Positions 16,569 through 24,577 of a DNA stretch of 64,000 nt are shown piece after piece; within the stretch, counting starts at the first letter, position 1; the number at the start of each line of letters is the position of its first letter. A program made the position numbers and the translations under genes. The DNA is from Arthrobacter sp. AZCC_0090 (lineage in GTDB: Bacteria; Actinomycetota; Actinomycetes; Actinomycetales; Micrococcaceae), in contig NZ_JACHEE010000008.1 of assembly GCF_014207375.1 (NCBI RefSeq), positions 172,452 through 236,451 on the forward strand, written 5' to 3'. The notes beneath the pieces were generated by a model that saw only the letters and a program-made list of their open reading frames with translations, had not been told where the DNA came from and made no database searches.

Positions 16569-16668
16569 GGCCGGGTTGGTTCGGCGAGGCGCTGGCCGGG
16601 TTGGTTCGGCGAGGCGCTGGCCGGGTTGGTTCGGCGAGGCGCTGGCCGGGTTGGTTCGGCGAGGCGCT
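16569..16668. repeat. Four 25-bp tandem repeats
   Basis: Four identical direct copies of a 25-bp unit (beginning GGCCGGGTTGGTTCGGCGAG) run head to tail at 16569, 16594, 16619 and 16644, with a partial fifth. They lie between convergent genes. There are no spacers, so this is a VNTR, not a CRISPR. Copy number is likely variable between strains. Confidence 0.95.
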
Positions 16669-16692
16669 GGCCGGCCGGCAGGGAGGCTGTCC

Positions 16693-17196
16693 TTAGGCCA
16701 TCGCGGTGTGCGATGCGCTGTGCGAATCGATCGGCTTGGCGTAGCACTGCGAGTGGCTGACGCCGATGTACGGGCCGAAGTTGGGCACAGCGGCGAAGCC
16801 GGCGCTTTCGTAGAAGCTGCGACCGTCGGATTGGGCCGATCCCGCTTCTGCCGTGATCACGCTGAAGCCGTGGGAGTGTGCTTGAGCTTCCAGCGCGGCA
16901 AGGATGGAGCTGGCCACTCCTGAGCCCCTCGCGTAAGGGACAACGTATAGGCGTTTGATTTCTGCGGTCTCGGCGTCCAAGATCCGCAGACCGCCGCAAC
17001 CCAGGGGCTGGCCTGAGCACTTTTCGTAGGCCACCACGAAAACGGCGGTATCAGCTTCCGATGGGGCGGGTCCGGGCTCGTGGTCTGAGTTGCCGAAACG
17101 CGCGTCCAGTTCCGCTTGCTGAGCGGCGCGGAGGTCTGCGCCCACCGGGTTGGCCCAGGTGACCTGTCTGATGTTGAGCCGAGGGTTGGTCTGCAT
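16693..17196 (-). CDS. GNAT-family N-acetyltransferase
   Basis: A 167-residue GCN5-related acetyltransferase. The acetyl-CoA-binding segment is IKRLYVVPYARGSGVASSIL near residue 90 (the R/Q-x-x-G-x-G/A motif reads ARGSGVA). Other parts are GCGGLRILDAETAEIKRLYV and a C-terminal FYESAGFAAVPNFGPYIGV, typical of the single-domain group. The acceptor substrate cannot be predicted. The gene is monocistronic and leftward, with its 3' end facing the VNTR and the CtaG-like gene. An uninformative 157-bp gap separates it from the phosphatase gene to the right. Confidence 0.88.
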   Translation of the reverse strand: MQTNPRLNIRQVTWANPVGADLRAAQQAELDARFGNSDHEPGPAPSEADTAVFVVAYEKCSGQPLGCGGLRILDAETAEIKRLYVVPYARGSGVASSILAALEAQAHSHGFSVITAEAGSAQSDGRSFYESAGFAAVPNFGPYIGVSHSQCYAKPIDSHSASHTAMA

Positions 17197-17353
17197 CGGA
17201 ACCTCTTTCGCCGGAGGGGGTTATGCAAATCAAGCCTAGGAAACGGGGGTTACCGCGGTGTTTCCTCCGCGTAAGCGTCCGGAGAAATACCGAGTGTTGG
17301 GAGAAGTTCCGGGGTGTTGGGCTGATCTTCAGACAGGTGTTATTCGTGCGCAA

Positions 17354-18013
17354 TCATTCGACGGCGTCTCCGGTGGGATCTTCGGCCGTTCTGTCTGCCA
17401 AGGCAAGTCCGCCCACGGGGCTTTGGTCCCAGTGAAGCAGGCGCCAGCCGCCTTCCGGATCGCCTTCGAGCACCACGATTCCGGTGTTCTGCAGCTGGTG
17501 GGTGGCGGCGAACTCCCGGCCGACATCGGCCGCACGGCGACCGGCCCAGCATCGGATAGCGGCACCATGGCTGACCACGACGGCCGTCTCGTCGCCGGCC
17601 GCTGCCACCTTGGCGATAGCTGCGTCGTAGCGGGCGAAGAACTCATGACCGTCACCCGATCCTGGCATGCGGACGTCCAGTTCGCCATCCGTCCAGGCGA
17701 AAACGGTGCTCATGTACCTGTGGTGTGATTCGTGGTCGGTGAGCTTCTCCAAAGCACCGGCCTCGATCTCCTGCAGACCGTCCAAGACAGTGGCCTCCAG
17801 CCCCAGGCCTTCGGCGAGCGGGGCGGCGGTCAGTTGGGTGCGGACCAGTGTGGACGCGTAGATCGCCGTGATGTCTTCGTCCGCGAGGGACTTGGGGAGC
17901 GCCGCGGCTTGACGTTCGCCGAGTTCAGTCAGCCCCGGGCCGGGAAAAGCTGTGTCCAATTGCCCCAAGACGTTTCCCGGGGTTTGCCCGTGGCGGATAA
18001 GCAAGAGCCTCAT
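17354..18013 (-). CDS. Histidine phosphatase family protein
   Basis: The 219-residue protein begins with the phosphohistidine loop LLIRHGQTPGN, in which the histidine is phosphorylated during catalysis. The second conserved histidine is in VVSHGAAIRCW near residue 160, and TELGERQAAALPKSL is the family-typical early helix. It belongs to the phosphoglycerate-mutase-like branch that includes phosphatases for small sugars and nucleotide precursors. The substrate is unknown. It is leftward, 135 bp downstream of purB, and may share its transcript. Confidence 0.88.
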   Translation of the reverse strand: MRLLLIRHGQTPGNVLGQLDTAFPGPGLTELGERQAAALPKSLADEDITAIYASTLVRTQLTAAPLAEGLGLEATVLDGLQEIEAGALEKLTDHESHHRYMSTVFAWTDGELDVRMPGSGDGHEFFARYDAAIAKVAAAGDETAVVVSHGAAIRCWAGRRAADVGREFAATHQLQNTGIVVLEGDPEGGWRLLHWDQSPVGGLALADRTAEDPTGDAVE

Positions 18014-18148
18014 GCTGACACAGTTCCTTACACTCGATTCGGAAATGCCGGGTCCACGCGGCGTTTCGACCCGTGACTTTCAGCCAATCAGGCACGGCAG
18101 CCAAGGACCGGGCCGACACGCCGTTCGTCCGTCCGTAGTGCGGCGCTT

Positions 18149-19591
18149 CTACTTCAGGTGGTCCACAAGCTGGTTGGCAATCCCGGTGTACTTGCCCGGA
18201 GTCAGGGCCAGCAGTCGCGCCTCGGCCTCGGGGGACAGCCCCAAGCCGGAGACGAACTCCTGCATGCGGGCGGCGTCGACGCGCTGGCCGCGGGTGAGAT
18301 CCTTGAGACGCTCGTATGGGTTCTCCATGCCCTCGACGCCGGCGATGGCCTCGGCCCGCATGACCATCTGGATGGCTTCGCCCAGGACTTCCCAGTTGGT
18401 GTCGAGGTCGGCCGCCAGGACCTCCTCAGCAACGTCCAGGGCCTTCAGTCCCTTGGCGACGTTCGAGATGGCAAGAAGCGAGTGCCCGAACGCGACGCCA
18501 ATGTTGCGCTGCGAGGAAGAATCCGTGAGGTCTCGCTGCCAACGGGAGGTAACCAGCGTGGCGCCCAAAGTGTCCAACAGCCCGTTGGAGATCTCGAGGT
18601 TGGCCTCGGCGTTTTCGAAGCGGATCGGGTTGACCTTGTGCGGCATGGTGGAGGACCCGGTAGCGCCTGCGACGGGGATCTGGCGGAAGTAACCGATGGA
18701 GATGTAGCTCCAGATGTCCGTGCAGACGTTGTGCAGGATGCGGTTGAAGCGCGCAACGTCAGCGTAGAGTTCAGCCTGCCAATCGTGGCTTTCGATCTGC
18801 GTGGTCAGCGGGTTCCAGGTCAGCCCCAAGCCCTCAACGAAGGACTGGGCTACGGCCTGCCAGTCGGCTCCCGGTACGGAAGCGACGTGCGCCGCATACG
18901 TACCGGTAGCGCCGTTGATCTTGCCCAGGTATTGCGTCTTGGAAACGCGGTCCAGCTGACGGTTCAGGCGATGCGCGATGACTGCCAGTTCCTTGCCCAG
19001 CGTGGTGGGCGTGGCGGGCTGGCCGTGGGTGCGGGAAAGCATGGGCACCGCACGGTTTTCCTCCGCCATCGCTTCGATCTGCTTCACCAAAGCGCTGGCA
19101 GCCGGAAGCCACACATCTTCCACGGCTCCCTTGACACCCAAGGCGTAGGAGAGGTTGTTGATGTCTTCCGAGGTGCAGCCGAAGTGCACCATCGCGGTCA
19201 GGTTCTCGATACCGATTGCGGGCAGGCGACGGCCGATGTAGTACTCAACAGCCTTGACGTCGTGGACCGTGACAGCTTCGATTTCGGCCAGTTCAGTGAC
19301 CGAAGCGGCGTCGAACTCGGTGACGATCGAGCGCAGCTTCTCCTGCTGTTCGGCGGTCAGGGGGCCAGCGCCAGGGAGCACGTTGTTACTGGTCAAGTGG
19401 ATGAGCCACTCGACCTCGACGGCCACACGGTCGCGGTTGAGGGCGGCCTCGGAAAGGTAGTCGACCAGCGGAGCCACGGCGGACTGGTACCGGCCGTCCA
19501 GCGGGCCAAGGGCGATCGGCTCCGGCGACGCGGCAAGGGCCAAGCGTCCAGAGGGCGTACGGGTAACAGCGGCGGCGACGGTTTCAGGCAT
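18149..19591 (-). CDS. purB: Adenylosuccinate lyase
   Basis: PurB removes fumarate from SAICAR and from adenylosuccinate, acting twice in purine synthesis. The 480-residue sequence has the superfamily signature GSSTMPHKVNP with the catalytic flexible loop, TSEDINNLSYAL near residue 135, and RTHGQPATPTTLGKELA with a catalytic histidine. Length and pattern fit the longer E. coli-type enzymes. An AAAGAATTG stretch lies upstream of ATG 19591. It is a single leftward gene divergent from the WXG100-like pair. The assignment is secure. Confidence 0.95.
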   Translation of the reverse strand: MPETVAAAVTRTPSGRLALAASPEPIALGPLDGRYQSAVAPLVDYLSEAALNRDRVAVEVEWLIHLTSNNVLPGAGPLTAEQQEKLRSIVTEFDAASVTELAEIEAVTVHDVKAVEYYIGRRLPAIGIENLTAMVHFGCTSEDINNLSYALGVKGAVEDVWLPAASALVKQIEAMAEENRAVPMLSRTHGQPATPTTLGKELAVIAHRLNRQLDRVSKTQYLGKINGATGTYAAHVASVPGADWQAVAQSFVEGLGLTWNPLTTQIESHDWQAELYADVARFNRILHNVCTDIWSYISIGYFRQIPVAGATGSSTMPHKVNPIRFENAEANLEISNGLLDTLGATLVTSRWQRDLTDSSSQRNIGVAFGHSLLAISNVAKGLKALDVAEEVLAADLDTNWEVLGEAIQMVMRAEAIAGVEGMENPYERLKDLTRGQRVDAARMQEFVSGLGLSPEAEARLLALTPGKYTGIANQLVDHLK

Positions 19592-19786
19592 GGGGCAATT
19601 CTTTCATGAACTCGCGCTGTGCCATTAAGCGGCACTTCTCTATGTGCATAAGCCCACGCCCGATCCTCCAGAGCCGTGTTTTCGACAGTTGTCCACATAG
19701 CCCCCATCGGCCGGTTCCGCACTCACGGAACGGGCCGTAGTGTCGGTGCCAGAACGTCAATATTGGACCTAGGGGAGGACAAATTC

Positions 19787-20095
19787 ATGAGCATCGTTCA
19801 GATGGTGGCCGGAGGACCGGATGTGGAATCCCAGCAATGTGTTTCACGTGCAGCGGAGGTCCAGCGGCTCGGATGGCGGATGTCGGCCTGTGCAGACCAG
19901 GCCGACTCCGTGCTTGGCAAACTGGCGCAGCTGCAAATGGACCGCTGGGAGTCGCCGGCGGGCCGCGCCTACAGGACCACGGTCGCTTTGCAGGCCGCGT
20001 CGCTTCGAAGGGGTCGTGATGCCTTGCGCGAGGCAGCCGCAGTGACTCTCCGGCATTCCCAGAATGTGGTATCGAACGGCCGGGCAGGCTTCTGA
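19787..20095 (+). CDS. WXG100/ESX-like small helical protein
   Basis: A 102-residue, mostly helical protein with the sequence DRWESPAGRAYRTTVALQAAS at its centre. The single Trp turn (RWES.AG) followed by a second helix is the helical-hairpin plan of WXG100-like type VII secretion proteins, although the canonical Trp-x-Gly is Trp-Glu-Ser here. The AGGGGAGGA ribosome site supports ATG 19787. The stop overlaps the next ATG by one base (TGATG), so it is translated together with the larger hydrolase. It may be a chaperone or secretion partner for that protein. No other type VII secretion genes are in the window. Confidence 0.6.
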   Translation: MSIVQMVAGGPDVESQQCVSRAAEVQRLGWRMSACADQADSVLGKLAQLQMDRWESPAGRAYRTTVALQAASLRRGRDALREAAAVTLRHSQNVVSNGRAGF

Positions 20096-21540
20096 TGGTC
20101 GAGGTCGCTCCCGTCGGCGGGGGTGGGTCGCCCCGCCCCAAAGCTCCCGAGCCGGATGGCCCTCTCCGCATTCGCGGGGGTGTCGGTGGGATCAATTTCC
20201 AATTCGAAGAGCTGCTTGCTGGCGCAGCCGCGTTGGATGGCCTCGTGCGCCAACTGCAGGCTATTGAAGTGGAGGCTGAAGCAGTACGGGTGGCGCTCTT
20301 CCCACACCAGGCCTCGTCCTACACGAGTGGAAGCAACGCCATCATTGCCGTCGGTGAGAGTGGCCGGGACATAGGGCGGGTTCGCGAACAGCTTCAGCGG
20401 ATTGGCAACGATGTCAGGGCCAGCCACCGTGAATATGAGTTTGCTGAATCACATGCGGCGATCCGCCTGCGAATGGGCATGGGAATGCCACTCCTCGGGA
20501 CCGGGCCCAGCCCTCTGGACCTTGGCTGGCGGGGAGCAACGGAAGGAGTCGTCCGGGATTTGACCCGGATGCTGGAACTGATGATGGGGTTGCCGCCGGT
20601 AGCGGCCAACCTTGCAGGGGCCATGATCGGCCCCACCGACGTCGGCGCCGTCTTGAGAGCCATCGCCGCGACCCCCGCATTGGCCTTCCTCAGGCCACGT
20701 TCCATCGACGTCGGCCGAGGCGAGACCGTCACCAAGAGCGTGGACCTGTCCGCGGCAGGAATGCTTCGGGAACTAGACAGCGTCTCAGCCAGTTCAGAGG
20801 GCGAAATTGAAGTAGTGCAGCTAGACAAAGACGGTGAACGGACATGGGTCGTATTGATTCCGGGTACCCAGCCGGGCAATCCGCCCGGCGGCAGCAATCC
20901 ACTGGATGAGGCCGGCATTGCCGAAGCACTGGGCTACGACTCGACAGAAACCAGCAAGGCCATCCGTCAGGCGTTGCTTGAGGCAGGTGCAGCTGCGGGC
21001 GAAACGGTGGTGGCAGTTGGCCACAGCCAGGGAGGGATCCATGCCATGAACCTGAGTCAGGACAAGGCGTTCCTTGCCGAGTACAACCTCAAGTTTGTTG
21101 TGACGGCAGGATCACCTGTCGGGGGAATCACGCCGCAAGCGGGCATCGGCAGCCTGCACTTGGAGCACGAACAGGACTGGGTGCCGGGTGCCGACGGCAA
21201 AGCCAATGCTGATACCAAGGACAGGGTCACGGTGACCATGACCAACCCGATTGGCCTGGCACCGGGCGAAGACCCGGGAATAGGGCCGGCACACAAGCTT
21301 TCACGGTACGAGGAAGGGGCGAAGCTGGTGCAGCTCAGTTCCGATCCTTCACTGGCGGCATCCACAGCCGCTTTGGGCGGGATACTGGGCGTCGGCGGAA
21401 TGGCCAAGGTGAGCAGGTTCAAATTGAGCCGCGGAGCTCCCCAGCCTCCGCCGGTTCCGGTTCCGCGTGTGCCCCCGCCAGCTCCTAGTGTGCGGCCACA
21501 CGCCCCGTCAGATATCCGCTCCGGATCGGGAGGGCGCTAG
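20095..21540 (+). CDS. Alpha/beta-hydrolase fold protein with GHSQGG nucleophile elbow
   Basis: A 481-residue protein. The first ~200 residues are helical (LAGAAALDGLVRQLQAIEVE, then AEAVRVALFP...) and resemble WXG/LXG-like secretion domains. A lipase-like domain follows with the nucleophile elbow VVAVGHSQGGIHAMNLS and the strand WVVLIPGTQPG. A Pro-rich tail (PPPVPVPRVPPPAPSVRP) ends the protein. The catalytic Ser is clear; Asp and His candidates occur later (e.g. HLEHEQDWVPGAD). It is coupled to the WXG100-like gene by a one-base overlap. A secreted lipase, cutinase or toxin acting outside the cell is plausible, but the substrate is unknown. Its 3' end overlaps the convergent gene by four bases. 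Confidence 0.65.
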   Translation: MVEVAPVGGGGSPRPKAPEPDGPLRIRGGVGGINFQFEELLAGAAALDGLVRQLQAIEVEAEAVRVALFPHQASSYTSGSNAIIAVGESGRDIGRVREQLQRIGNDVRASHREYEFAESHAAIRLRMGMGMPLLGTGPSPLDLGWRGATEGVVRDLTRMLELMMGLPPVAANLAGAMIGPTDVGAVLRAIAATPALAFLRPRSIDVGRGETVTKSVDLSAAGMLRELDSVSASSEGEIEVVQLDKDGERTWVVLIPGTQPGNPPGGSNPLDEAGIAEALGYDSTETSKAIRQALLEAGAAAGETVVAVGHSQGGIHAMNLSQDKAFLAEYNLKFVVTAGSPVGGITPQAGIGSLHLEHEQDWVPGADGKANADTKDRVTVTMTNPIGLAPGEDPGIGPAHKLSRYEEGAKLVQLSSDPSLAASTAALGGILGVGGMAKVSRFKLSRGAPQPPPVPVPRVPPPAPSVRPHAPSDIRSGSGGR

Positions 21541-22031
21541 AAGGGCTGCCGAACGGGCGGCTCCGAGCTTTCCGTGCGCCTGTTAGCGCCTGTTCGCGCC
21601 TGTTCGCGCCTGTTAGCGCCCGGAATCCAGCTGGCCACCATGGAGATCAGGCTGATGATGATGGCAGCGAGAACTGCGGTCCAGAAGAAGCTATCGATAG
21701 TGAGGTGTACCGGTGTGTAGCTGCTTAGCCAGGCTGTCAGGGACAGCATGGCCGCGTTGATGACAATCGTGAATAGGCCGAGGGTGAGGATCGTGATCGG
21801 AAGGGAGAGCAGCTTGACCAAAGGCCGGACAAAGGCATTGACGATGCCAAAAATGAGCCCTATGAAGAGATAGGCAAGAACCACGCCCAGGGTGTCGCTG
21901 CCTTGTGTGACCCCCGCATTCGTGACCGCGTTGGTTGTTGCCGAGCTGGAAATATCCATCCCGGGCAGAATCCAGCTGGCAACCCAGAGGGCCAGCCCGT
22001 TGATCAGGACACGCACAATGAATGAACCCAT
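21537..22031 (-). CDS. Phage-holin-like/YvlD family four-helix membrane protein
   Basis: A 164-residue integral membrane protein with four hydrophobic helices (residues about 5-22, 48-65, 75-100 and 110-135). The conserved stretch LIFGIVNAFVRPLVKLLSLP is typical of the YvlD/DUF360 holin-like family found in many bacteria. The function is unknown; Bacillus yvlD sits in an envelope-stress operon. The C-terminal tail contains GANRREQARTGANRR, encoded by a 10-bp tandem repeat at 21576-21615. The stop overlaps the convergent hydrolase by four bases. The divergent aminotransferase starts 74 bp away. Confidence 0.75.
   Translation of the reverse strand: MGSFIVRVLINGLALWVASWILPGMDISSSATTNAVTNAGVTQGSDTLGVVLAYLFIGLIFGIVNAFVRPLVKLLSLPITILTLGLFTIVINAAMLSLTAWLSSYTPVHLTIDSFFWTAVLAAIIISLISMVASWIPGANRREQARTGANRRTESSEPPVRQPF
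21576..21615. repeat. 10-bp tandem repeat inside the holin-like gene tail
   Basis: Four head-to-tail decamers, GCGCCTGTTA or GCGCCTGTTC, cover 21576-21615, within the cytoplasmic C-terminal tail of the YvlD-like gene. Because ten is not a multiple of three, gain or loss of one copy would shift the frame after the last membrane helix. Confidence 0.85.
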
Positions 22032-22105
22032 GCGCCCATGCTTTCACACCCGCAGACCGGGAGGCCCACCCTCATGTCTCGAATGCCTGCAAGTAGGCTG
22101 GTGCC

Positions 22106-23224
22106 ATGAATTCTTCTGACAACGCACCGGAGGGCGTGCGTCCCCGCCCGGTGGTGGACAGGCTCCCCAAATATGCGGCAGGCAAGGCTCCCGCAGTCAT
22201 AGAAGGCCTGACCAGCTACAAATTGTCTTCCAACGAAAACCCGTTGCCCCCGATTCCCGCCGTACTCCAGGCTATTGCCGATCAATCGGACATCAACCGG
22301 TACCCGGACCCTCTTTCTACCAAGCTGCGCACGGCGCTCGCTGAATTTCTGGGAATCCCCGCTGACGACGTCGTCACGGGAGCCGGAAGCCTCGGTGCGC
22401 TGAACCAGATTCTTTCCACGTTTGCGGGACAGAACCACGACGGCAAAGCCGATGAGGTCATCTATGCTTGGCGCTCCTTCGAGGCCTATCCCATCTGCGT
22501 AGGCCTATCAGGTGCTGAGGGCGTCCAGATCCCATTGCTTTCGGACGGACGCCACGACCTCGAGGCCATGGCAGCCGCTGTCACCGTTCGCACCAAGGTG
22601 ATTTTGCTTTGCACACCCAACAACCCCACCGGGCCCGTCCTCACTGCAGAGGAAACGGAGCGGTTCATCCAGTCCGTGCCGGCCGGCGTGGTTGTCGTTA
22701 TCGATGAGGCCTACCAGGAGTTCGTTCGGGACCAGGACGCTGTGGACGGCATCAAGCTGTACCGCAAGTACCCGAATGTGGTTGTCCTCCGCACGTTCTC
22801 CAAGGCTCACGGCCTTGCTGGGCTGCGCGTTGGGTACAGCGTTTCCGGACCGGATCTCACCCAGCACCTGCGGGTCGCAGCCACGCCGTTTGCGGTGTCG
22901 CAGATAGCCGAGCGCGCGGCTATTACCTCCTTGGAGAACTTCGACCAGGTTGTTGCAAGGGTACAAAGCCTGGTTGATGAGCGGGACCGGGTTACAGCAG
23001 GACTCCGGGAGTTGGGATGGCTCGTCCCTCAGGCACAGGGCAACTTCGTCTGGCTGAACCTGGGAGAGAACAGCGCCGAATTCGCCGCACTAGCCGGCGA
23101 GCGGGCGTTGTCCGTGCGGGCCTTCGGTAACGAAGGTGTCCGGGTCAGCATCGGAGAGGTTGAGGCCAATACCCGATTCCTGGAACTCTGTGCGTCCTAT
23201 ACAAAAGCGCCGCAGGCTTCCTAG
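22106..23224 (+). CDS. HisC-type histidinol-phosphate/aromatic aminotransferase
   Basis: A 372-residue fold-type I aminotransferase. The sequence SSNENPLPPIPAVLQAI begins the protein in the way typical of HisC and its aromatic-aminotransferase (Pat) relatives. LLCTPNNPTGPVLTAEE, DEAYQEFV and the Schiff-base Lys233 in TFSKAHGLAGLRVGYSV follow. Enzymes of this group transaminate histidinol phosphate or phenylalanine/tyrosine. With no his genes nearby, aromatic or branched-chain substrates are more likely, and the downstream 2-oxoacid dehydrogenase could use the resulting keto acid. A hairpin (23244-23273) ends the gene. Confidence 0.82.
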   Translation: MNSSDNAPEGVRPRPVVDRLPKYAAGKAPAVIEGLTSYKLSSNENPLPPIPAVLQAIADQSDINRYPDPLSTKLRTALAEFLGIPADDVVTGAGSLGALNQILSTFAGQNHDGKADEVIYAWRSFEAYPICVGLSGAEGVQIPLLSDGRHDLEAMAAAVTVRTKVILLCTPNNPTGPVLTAEETERFIQSVPAGVVVVIDEAYQEFVRDQDAVDGIKLYRKYPNVVVLRTFSKAHGLAGLRVGYSVSGPDLTQHLRVAATPFAVSQIAERAAITSLENFDQVVARVQSLVDERDRVTAGLRELGWLVPQAQGNFVWLNLGENSAEFAALAGERALSVRAFGNEGVRVSIGEVEANTRFLELCASYTKAPQAS

Positions 23225-23243
23225 CGGTTAACAAATGCACCCG

Positions 23244-23273
23244 CGTCCCTTACTGCGGATAAAGTAAGGGACG
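23244..23273 (+). terminator. Terminator after the HisC-type gene
   Basis: A perfect 10-bp stem CGTCCCTTAC / GTAAGGGACG encloses a ten-base loop (TGCGGATAAA), 19 bases after the aminotransferase stop. It is followed by an A-rich, not T-rich, stretch. It separates the gene from the downstream dehydrogenase operon, whose operator starts ten bases later. Confidence 0.65.
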
Positions 23274-23282
23274 AAAGCCAAG

Positions 23283-23320
23283 ATATGCCGATTTCGGAAT
23301 GCATTCCAGAATTGGCATAT
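23283..23320. promoter_or_regulatory. 38-bp dyad upstream of the 2-oxoacid dehydrogenase operon
   Basis: The outer arms ATATGCC (23283-23289) and GGCATAT (23314-23320) share their exact centre with an inner 12-base palindrome GGAATGCATTCC (23296-23307). The dyad lies 48 bp upstream of the E1-alpha start. The size and nested symmetry suggest a multimeric regulator (for example Lrp/AsnC, PdhR-like or MarR). The regulator is not identifiable from here. Confidence 0.6.
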
Positions 23321-23368
23321 ATCAGCGAATATTGCTCAGCGTCGGGCTGAAGCAGGCAAGGAGACGGA

Positions 23369-24574
23369 ATGGGCGCAACTCAACTGCCCACCCCCGGGAT
23401 CAACGGAACGGGACTGGACCTGCAGTCTCCTGCGGGAGGCGCCTCCAGCGACCCCGGAGCCGAGATGATCCAGCTGCTGGGGCCGGACGGCAAGCTAGGA
23501 ACCGATCCTGTCTTCTCGGACTATGCCAAGCGCCTTGAACCTGAGCAGCTGCGAGGTTTTTACGCCGACATGGCCAAGGTCCGCCGCTTCGATCAGGAAG
23601 CCACCGCCCTCCAGCGGCAAGGCGAGCTGGCCCTTTGGGTCCCCCTGACCGGCCAGGAAGCCGCCCAGATCGGCTCCGGACGGGCTACTCAGCGGCAAGA
23701 CTACATCTTCCCCACGTACCGTGAGCATGGCGTTGCATTGACCCGTGATGTGGATCTGGCTGAGCTCCTGAAGCTGTTCCGCGGAATTTCGAATGGGGGC
23801 TGGGATCCCACCGAGAACAACTTCCATCTCTATACTTTGGTGCTGGCGGCCCAGACGCTGCATTCGGTTGGTTACGCCATGGGAATCCAGCGGGATCAGA
23901 AGTTCGCGGAAGCCAACGGCTCCAACGAGCCGAAGGCTGCTGTTGTGGCCTACTTCGGCGACGGCGCGAGCTCCGAAGGCGATGTCCACGAATCCATGGT
24001 CTTCGCGGCGTCCTACAACGCTCCGGTGGTGTTCTTCTGCCAGAACAACCACTGGGCGATCTCAGTCCCCACGGAGGTCCAGACCAAGGTGCCCCTTTTC
24101 AACCGGGCCAAGGGATACGGCTTCCCGGGCATCAGAGTGGACGGTAATGACGTCATTGCAGTCCACGCAGTCACCGAATGGGCACTTGAGCATGCACGCG
24201 AAGGCCGCGGTCCTGTGCTCATTGAGGCATATACATATCGCGTGGGCGCGCACACAACTGCGGACGACCCCACCAAGTACCGGGAATCTGCCGAGGAAAC
24301 CGCTTGGCGCGGCAAGGATCCGCTGGACCGGCTGGAGAAGTACCTTCGCAACGAGGGTCTGGCCGACGAAGCTTTCTTTGAGCAAGTCAAGACTGACGGA
24401 GACAAGCTCGCGGCCCACGTCCGTAGTACCACCCAAAGCCTGCAGGGCCCTAACATCCGCGAGTCGTTCGCCGGAGTCTACGCCGAGCCGCACCCGCTGG
24501 TGGCCGAGGAACTTGCCTGGTTTGAGGAATACTCCGCCGGATTCGTAGGCGACGACGAAGAGGGGCGCAAGTAA
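23369..24574 (+). CDS. 2-oxoacid dehydrogenase E1 component, alpha subunit
   Basis: The alpha subunit of a heterotetrameric thiamine-diphosphate E1 decarboxylase. With E1-beta and E2 it converts a 2-oxoacid to acyl-CoA and CO2. At 401 residues it contains the ThDP/Mg motif GDGASSEGDVHESMVFAASYNAPVVFFCQNN and HTTADDPTKYR late in the protein. The family covers pyruvate and branched-chain 2-oxoacid dehydrogenases. In actinobacteria that use homodimeric AceE for pyruvate, this type often serves branched-chain acids; the substrate cannot be fixed here. ATG 23369 follows AAGGAGACGG. It leads a three-gene operon without an E3 gene. Confidence 0.9.
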   Translation: MGATQLPTPGINGTGLDLQSPAGGASSDPGAEMIQLLGPDGKLGTDPVFSDYAKRLEPEQLRGFYADMAKVRRFDQEATALQRQGELALWVPLTGQEAAQIGSGRATQRQDYIFPTYREHGVALTRDVDLAELLKLFRGISNGGWDPTENNFHLYTLVLAAQTLHSVGYAMGIQRDQKFAEANGSNEPKAAVVAYFGDGASSEGDVHESMVFAASYNAPVVFFCQNNHWAISVPTEVQTKVPLFNRAKGYGFPGIRVDGNDVIAVHAVTEWALEHAREGRGPVLIEAYTYRVGAHTTADDPTKYRESAEETAWRGKDPLDRLEKYLRNEGLADEAFFEQVKTDGDKLAAHVRSTTQSLQGPNIRESFAGVYAEPHPLVAEELAWFEEYSAGFVGDDEEGRK

Positions 24575-24577
24575 CTG

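Noticed and set aside
16569..16668. Possible CRISPR array
   Set aside because: The units are contiguous with no spacers, and no cas genes are present.
18158..19609. Long open frame on the plus strand opposite purB
   Set aside because: It mirrors purB in a high-GC region, has no ribosome site and no recognisable domain, and purB is certain.
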